A stretch of 40,365 bases of DNA, taken from Fidelibacterota bacterium (lineage in GTDB: Bacteria; Fidelibacterota; UBA8477; JABMPR01). Position 1 is the stretch's first letter; each line of letters starts with the position of its first letter. Below the pieces are notes generated by a model. The model searched no databases. It was not told where the DNA came from and saw only the letters and a list, made by a program, of their open reading frames with translations. Positions 36,858 to 40,365 of the stretch are shown one piece after another. The position numbers and the translations under genes are program-made. Where the stretch lies: assembly GCA_021736185.1 (NCBI GenBank), contig JAIPGJ010000012.1, forward strand, positions 1 through 40,365. The letters are read 5' to 3'.

Positions 36858-38714
36858 ATGACTTCATTTATCAGACTGGTACTTACTTGCATTTTCACCC
36901 TTGGAATTCTATATGGACAAACGGAGAACGCATCAGCCATAAAATTTGCATGGCTCACCGACACGCATGTGGGCAGTCCCACGGGTGCAAGCGACCTGAG
37001 CATCGTTGTCCATGATATTAGTAAGATGGATAGTATTTCATTTGTCATCGTCTCAGGAGACATTTCGGAATTGGATGTGGGTCAGAACCTCCATCTGGCT
37101 AAAGCCATATTGGATAGCCTCAAGGTTCCCTATTACATCATCCCTGGTAATCATGATACAAAATGGTCATCCTCAGGCGGTGGGCTTTTCGAAGCATTAT
37201 GGGGGTCGGACAGATTCAACTTTGAGGTAGGTGAATATCGATTTATCGGACACCACCAGGGTCCGGTCCTGAGAATGGGCGCCGGCTACATTGATCCAGA
37301 GGATATTACCTGGATCGATTCAACCCTGAAATCATTGAGTCATCCCAGACAAAAAATATTCTTGGTCATGCATTATCCACTGGATCCGGCCATTGACAAC
37401 TGGCACGCGCTCCGGGATGTGATTAAGCCATATAACATTCAGGCAGTGCTCCATGGACATGGTCATGCCAATCGTGCCACCTCCTACGAGGGGATTCCGG
37501 GAGTCATGAGTAGATCTATATTAAGAAGGGGCCCACAGCCCACTGGTTATACCCTGGTAGAACTGCATCCAGATTGGGCTGATTTTACTGAAAGAATTCC
37601 CCTGGCCGATAGCACTCATTTCTGGTACCGCCTTCCCCTGGGAGAAAAATCAGCCCTGGATTCTTTGAATTTACCCTACCCCGATTATTCGGAGAATGAT
37701 TCCTCGGGAGTGAGCCAGGTCTGGCAATATGAAACAGGTTCCTTAATTACCTCAGCACCCACATTTGGGTCTGACAGGATCTACGTGAGTACGGTCTCAG
37801 GTGAACTCATAGCCCTGGATGTTAAAAATGGTCAGGCGCTCTGGAACTGGCAGGGCAACGGTGCCATTCATGCGACTCCGGCCCTCAAAAGCGGGAAAGT
37901 CGTGGTCGGCTCAGTGGATTCCACCATATCATGCATCTCCGCCACGGACGGCAGCTTGTTGTGGCAGAAGAAGACCACGGCTCCGGTCCTTGGATCGGCA
38001 CTCATCCATCGTCGGACCGTCTATATTGGGAATGGTGATGGACGTTTTCAGGCCTTGAATTTGAGGAATGGTAAAGAGAAATGGATCTTCGATCAGGGAG
38101 ATGGGTACATTGAGACCAGGCCTGTTTATGCCAAGGGAAAGGTCATGTACGGTGCCTGGGATGGTGCCTTTTATGCGCTTTCTGCCAGAACAGGTCAACT
38201 CCAATGGAAGTGGCAGGATGGCAGCCAAGGATTATTGTATTCTCCGGCCGCCTGCTGGCCCGTGATCGCAGATAATAAAGTTTTTATCGTAGCGCCTGAC
38301 CGGTTCATGACGGCCATCTATATTTCCAACGGACAGACCCTTTGGCGAAAATCTGGTCACAAAGTTCGCGAATCCATCGGCTTATCTGAGGATGGCAGGC
38401 ATGTCATCTCCAGAACCATGCAAGATTCCGTCATCTCTGTCAGCACCGCTAGCGACACATTTCAATTGAATTGGGCCAGACATGTGGGCTTTGGATATGA
38501 TATCGCTCCCAATGCACTGATTGAAAAAGATGGATTTATCTTTTTTGCCACTGACAATGGCAGTGTCTATTGTTTAAACGGCAGCAATGGGGATGTGGTT
38601 TGGCAGCATAGAATCAGTGATGGCCTGGTGAACACGCTTACTCCGCTTGATTCGCGGCGAGTTATTTGTACTGCTGTTGATGGGAAAGTAACCCTGTTAA
38701 AGTATGCCCCATGA
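36858..38714 (+). CDS. Secreted metallophosphoesterase fused to a PQQ-like beta-propeller
   Basis: Signal peptide; FAWLTDTHVGSP, VSGDISELD, IPGNHD, LVMHYPLD, LHGHGHAN; repeated GSVYCLNGSNGDVVWQ-type propeller blades. Confidence 0.88.
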   Translation: MTSFIRLVLTCIFTLGILYGQTENASAIKFAWLTDTHVGSPTGASDLSIVVHDISKMDSISFVIVSGDISELDVGQNLHLAKAILDSLKVPYYIIPGNHDTKWSSSGGGLFEALWGSDRFNFEVGEYRFIGHHQGPVLRMGAGYIDPEDITWIDSTLKSLSHPRQKIFLVMHYPLDPAIDNWHALRDVIKPYNIQAVLHGHGHANRATSYEGIPGVMSRSILRRGPQPTGYTLVELHPDWADFTERIPLADSTHFWYRLPLGEKSALDSLNLPYPDYSENDSSGVSQVWQYETGSLITSAPTFGSDRIYVSTVSGELIALDVKNGQALWNWQGNGAIHATPALKSGKVVVGSVDSTISCISATDGSLLWQKKTTAPVLGSALIHRRTVYIGNGDGRFQALNLRNGKEKWIFDQGDGYIETRPVYAKGKVMYGAWDGAFYALSARTGQLQWKWQDGSQGLLYSPAACWPVIADNKVFIVAPDRFMTAIYISNGQTLWRKSGHKVRESIGLSEDGRHVISRTMQDSVISVSTASDTFQLNWARHVGFGYDIAPNALIEKDGFIFFATDNGSVYCLNGSNGDVVWQHRISDGLVNTLTPLDSRRVICTAVDGKVTLLKYAP

Positions 38715-38730
38715 GCTGGTGCAAATTTCT

Positions 38731-39924
38731 TTATAGGGAACCGTAGATTCGGCTGCAAATATATTTGCCAATTTCAAGACTCGCCGTGGCCGCCGGAGAA
38801 GGCGCATTCAATATAAAGATACCATTTTTTTGCTCAATTAAATGGAAGTCATCGATGAGACTGCCCTCAGCTCGCAAGGCCTGGGCTCTTACGCCGCTCT
38901 CGCCCCGGATGAGATCACCGGATTCAATCTCTGGAATCAGTTCCTGAACGCTAGCCAGAAAAGCGGACTTCACCAGGGAGCGATACATTTCCTTTAATCC
39001 CTCCCCCAGATAAGTGTTGGCCAATTTCCAAAATCCAGGGAAAGAAAGCGTGTCGAATAGATCACGCCCGTTGACGTTCCACCAGCTATACCCTTCACGA
39101 CTAAATGCCAGCACGGCATTTGGCCCGGCATGGACGCTCCCATCAATGAGACGGGTCATATGGACACCTAAGAAGGGGAATCTGGGATTGGGGACAGGAT
39201 AAATCAAATTCTTTACCAGGGACTGTCGGGCTTCTCTGAGGTGCCAGTACTCTCCCCTGAAGGGAATGATTTGCATTCCCGGATCCATCCCGGCCCGCGT
39301 GGCCATCCGATCGGAATAAAGACCAGCACATGAAATAAGATACTTTGTCTGATATACATCCCGGGATGTGGTGAGACTGTAACCCCAGTCTTGTTGCTTG
39401 ATAGCATTCACTTTACTATTCAGAATCAAATCTACGGAGGACTGTTTGAGCAACTCGACATATTTGGCTGCAATGACCTTAAAATCGACAATACCTGTGG
39501 AGGGAACATGGAGTGCTTCCACACAATTGACATGAGGCTCAATTTCGCGGGCCGCTTCACTGCCAATTCGCGATATTTCAAGACCATTCGCTGTGGCTCG
39601 TTCCTGTAATGCCTCCAGACCCGGAACCTGTTCTGGTGAAGTGGCTACGATCAGCTTTCCGCAGCGCTCAAAGGGGATACCATGCTCCTGACAGAAGGCA
39701 AACATGGAAGCATTTCCAGCAAGGGCGAAGTGGGCTTTTTTGCTGCCTGGTTTGTAGTAAACACCGGCGTGTATAACCCCACTGTTGCGACTGGATTGAT
39801 GGAGGGCCCAATCTCCTTCTTTTTCAATCACAGCTAATTTGCAATCCGGATCCCGCTCCCGAATAGCCAGAGCGGTAGCCAAACCAACAATGCCGCCACC
39901 AATGATCATTTTATCGTAAATCAT
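38731..39924 (-). CDS. lhgO: L-2-hydroxyglutarate oxidase/dehydrogenase-like FAD enzyme
   Basis: MIIGGGIVGLATALAI Rossmann motif; SSRNSGVIHAGVYYKPGSKKA; PFRGEYWHL; PNPRFPFLGVHMTR. Confidence 0.92.
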   Translation of the reverse strand: MIYDKMIIGGGIVGLATALAIRERDPDCKLAVIEKEGDWALHQSSRNSGVIHAGVYYKPGSKKAHFALAGNASMFAFCQEHGIPFERCGKLIVATSPEQVPGLEALQERATANGLEISRIGSEAAREIEPHVNCVEALHVPSTGIVDFKVIAAKYVELLKQSSVDLILNSKVNAIKQQDWGYSLTTSRDVYQTKYLISCAGLYSDRMATRAGMDPGMQIIPFRGEYWHLREARQSLVKNLIYPVPNPRFPFLGVHMTRLIDGSVHAGPNAVLAFSREGYSWWNVNGRDLFDTLSFPGFWKLANTYLGEGLKEMYRSLVKSAFLASVQELIPEIESGDLIRGESGVRAQALRAEGSLIDDFHLIEQKNGIFILNAPSPAATASLEIGKYICSRIYGSL

Positions 39925-39954
39925 GAAAACAATTTAAGGCAAAAAGTGTGCTAG

Positions 39955-40069
39955 AATGGGTTTAATGGGTTTGATGGGTTTGATGGGTTTGATGGGGTTG
40001 ATGGGTTTGATGGGTTTGATGGGTTTAATGGGTTTGATGGGTTTGATGGGTTGATGGGGTTGATGGGTT
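39955..40069. repeat. Minisatellite of 9-bp unit GATGGGTTT (about 13 copies, some AATGGGTTT, GATGGGGTT or 8-bp variants)
   Basis: Direct reading: aatgggtttaatgggtttgatgggtttgatgggtttgatggggttgatgggttt... through 40069. Confidence 0.97.
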
Positions 40070-40188
40070 GAGTGGGATGCAGGGTTTTGTGACAGCAGGA
40101 AAGGTCTCAGTCGGAGCTAAGTGATGGTTTAATTGCTTTCCCTTGTGGTTGAGCAGGCGGGATGATGGGTGGAAATACTTTAGGAAGA

Positions 40189-40365
40189 TTACTTTTGGAG
40201 TGCTTTTTTTATCAACTGCTCTGTGGTCAGAACGCTCTCACTTTCTTGAATAATTTTTCGGATTTTTAAATAGACTTCTGACCTTGAATACCCCAGGGTC
40301 TCCAGAGCGAGGAGGGCTTCATCTTCATTGCTAGTGACTCCCAGATTCGAAGTTAAAGCACCAGG
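40189..40365 (-). CDS. ruvA: Holliday junction helicase subunit RuvA, C-terminal domain (5' part outside the window)
   Basis: Read manually: PGALTSNLGVTSNEDEALLALETLGYSRSEVYLKIRKIIQESESVLTTEQLIKKALQK*; EALLALETLGYS matches RuvA domain III style. Not in the ORF track. Confidence 0.75.
   Translation of the reverse strand, partial: PGALTSNLGVTSNEDEALLALETLGYSRSEVYLKIRKIIQESESVLTTEQLIKKALQK

Noticed and set aside
40189-40365. CRISPR arrays, phage genes, transposases or toxin-antitoxin systems anywhere in the window
   Set aside because: No regular direct-repeat/spacer array and no translations with recognisable phage, transposase or TA signatures; the only tandem array is the 9-bp minisatellite, which has no spacers.

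Overview
The window looks like a chromosomal segment from an FCB-group bacterium. The NYPNPFNPST-type C-terminal sorting tail is typical of Marinimicrobia, Calditrichota or Ignavibacteria, but this placement is inference. The left half (about 1.1-20.26 kb, + strand) reads as one co-directional beta-1,3-glucan (laminarin-type) utilisation locus. It opens with a sigma70-like promoter carrying two palindromes and closes with a strong intrinsic terminator. Its genes are a GH-A-clan hydrolase fused to a predicted outer-membrane beta-barrel, a glycan-binding-type lipoprotein, a ROK regulator, GH16, a GPH-type sugar symporter with a roughly 175-aa periplasmic insertion, GH30, a GH149/GH94-like phosphorylase, GH3, GH17, and a T9SS-tailed protein with tandem glycan-binding-type modules. 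No SusC or SusD is encoded inside the locus. The right half (minus strand) is mostly housekeeping: tRNA-Arg(CCG), folD, rny, zapA, a small coiled-coil gene, pheT, pheS, rplT, rpmI, infC (apparent AUC start), thrS, tRNA-Val(GAC) 7 nt upstream of thrS, a flippase-like membrane protein, a LolA-like protein, ftsK and gcvT. Then come a metallophosphoesterase/PQQ-propeller fusion (+), lhgO, a 9-bp minisatellite and the 3' end of ruvA. The most interesting items are the SusCD-less glucan locus with its GH-barrel fusion and domain-inserted transporter, the operator-like palindromes, the tRNA-thrS junction, and a decayed tRNA-Val copy invaded by short palindromic elements. All calls come from reading the sequence and supplied translations; no database search was run.
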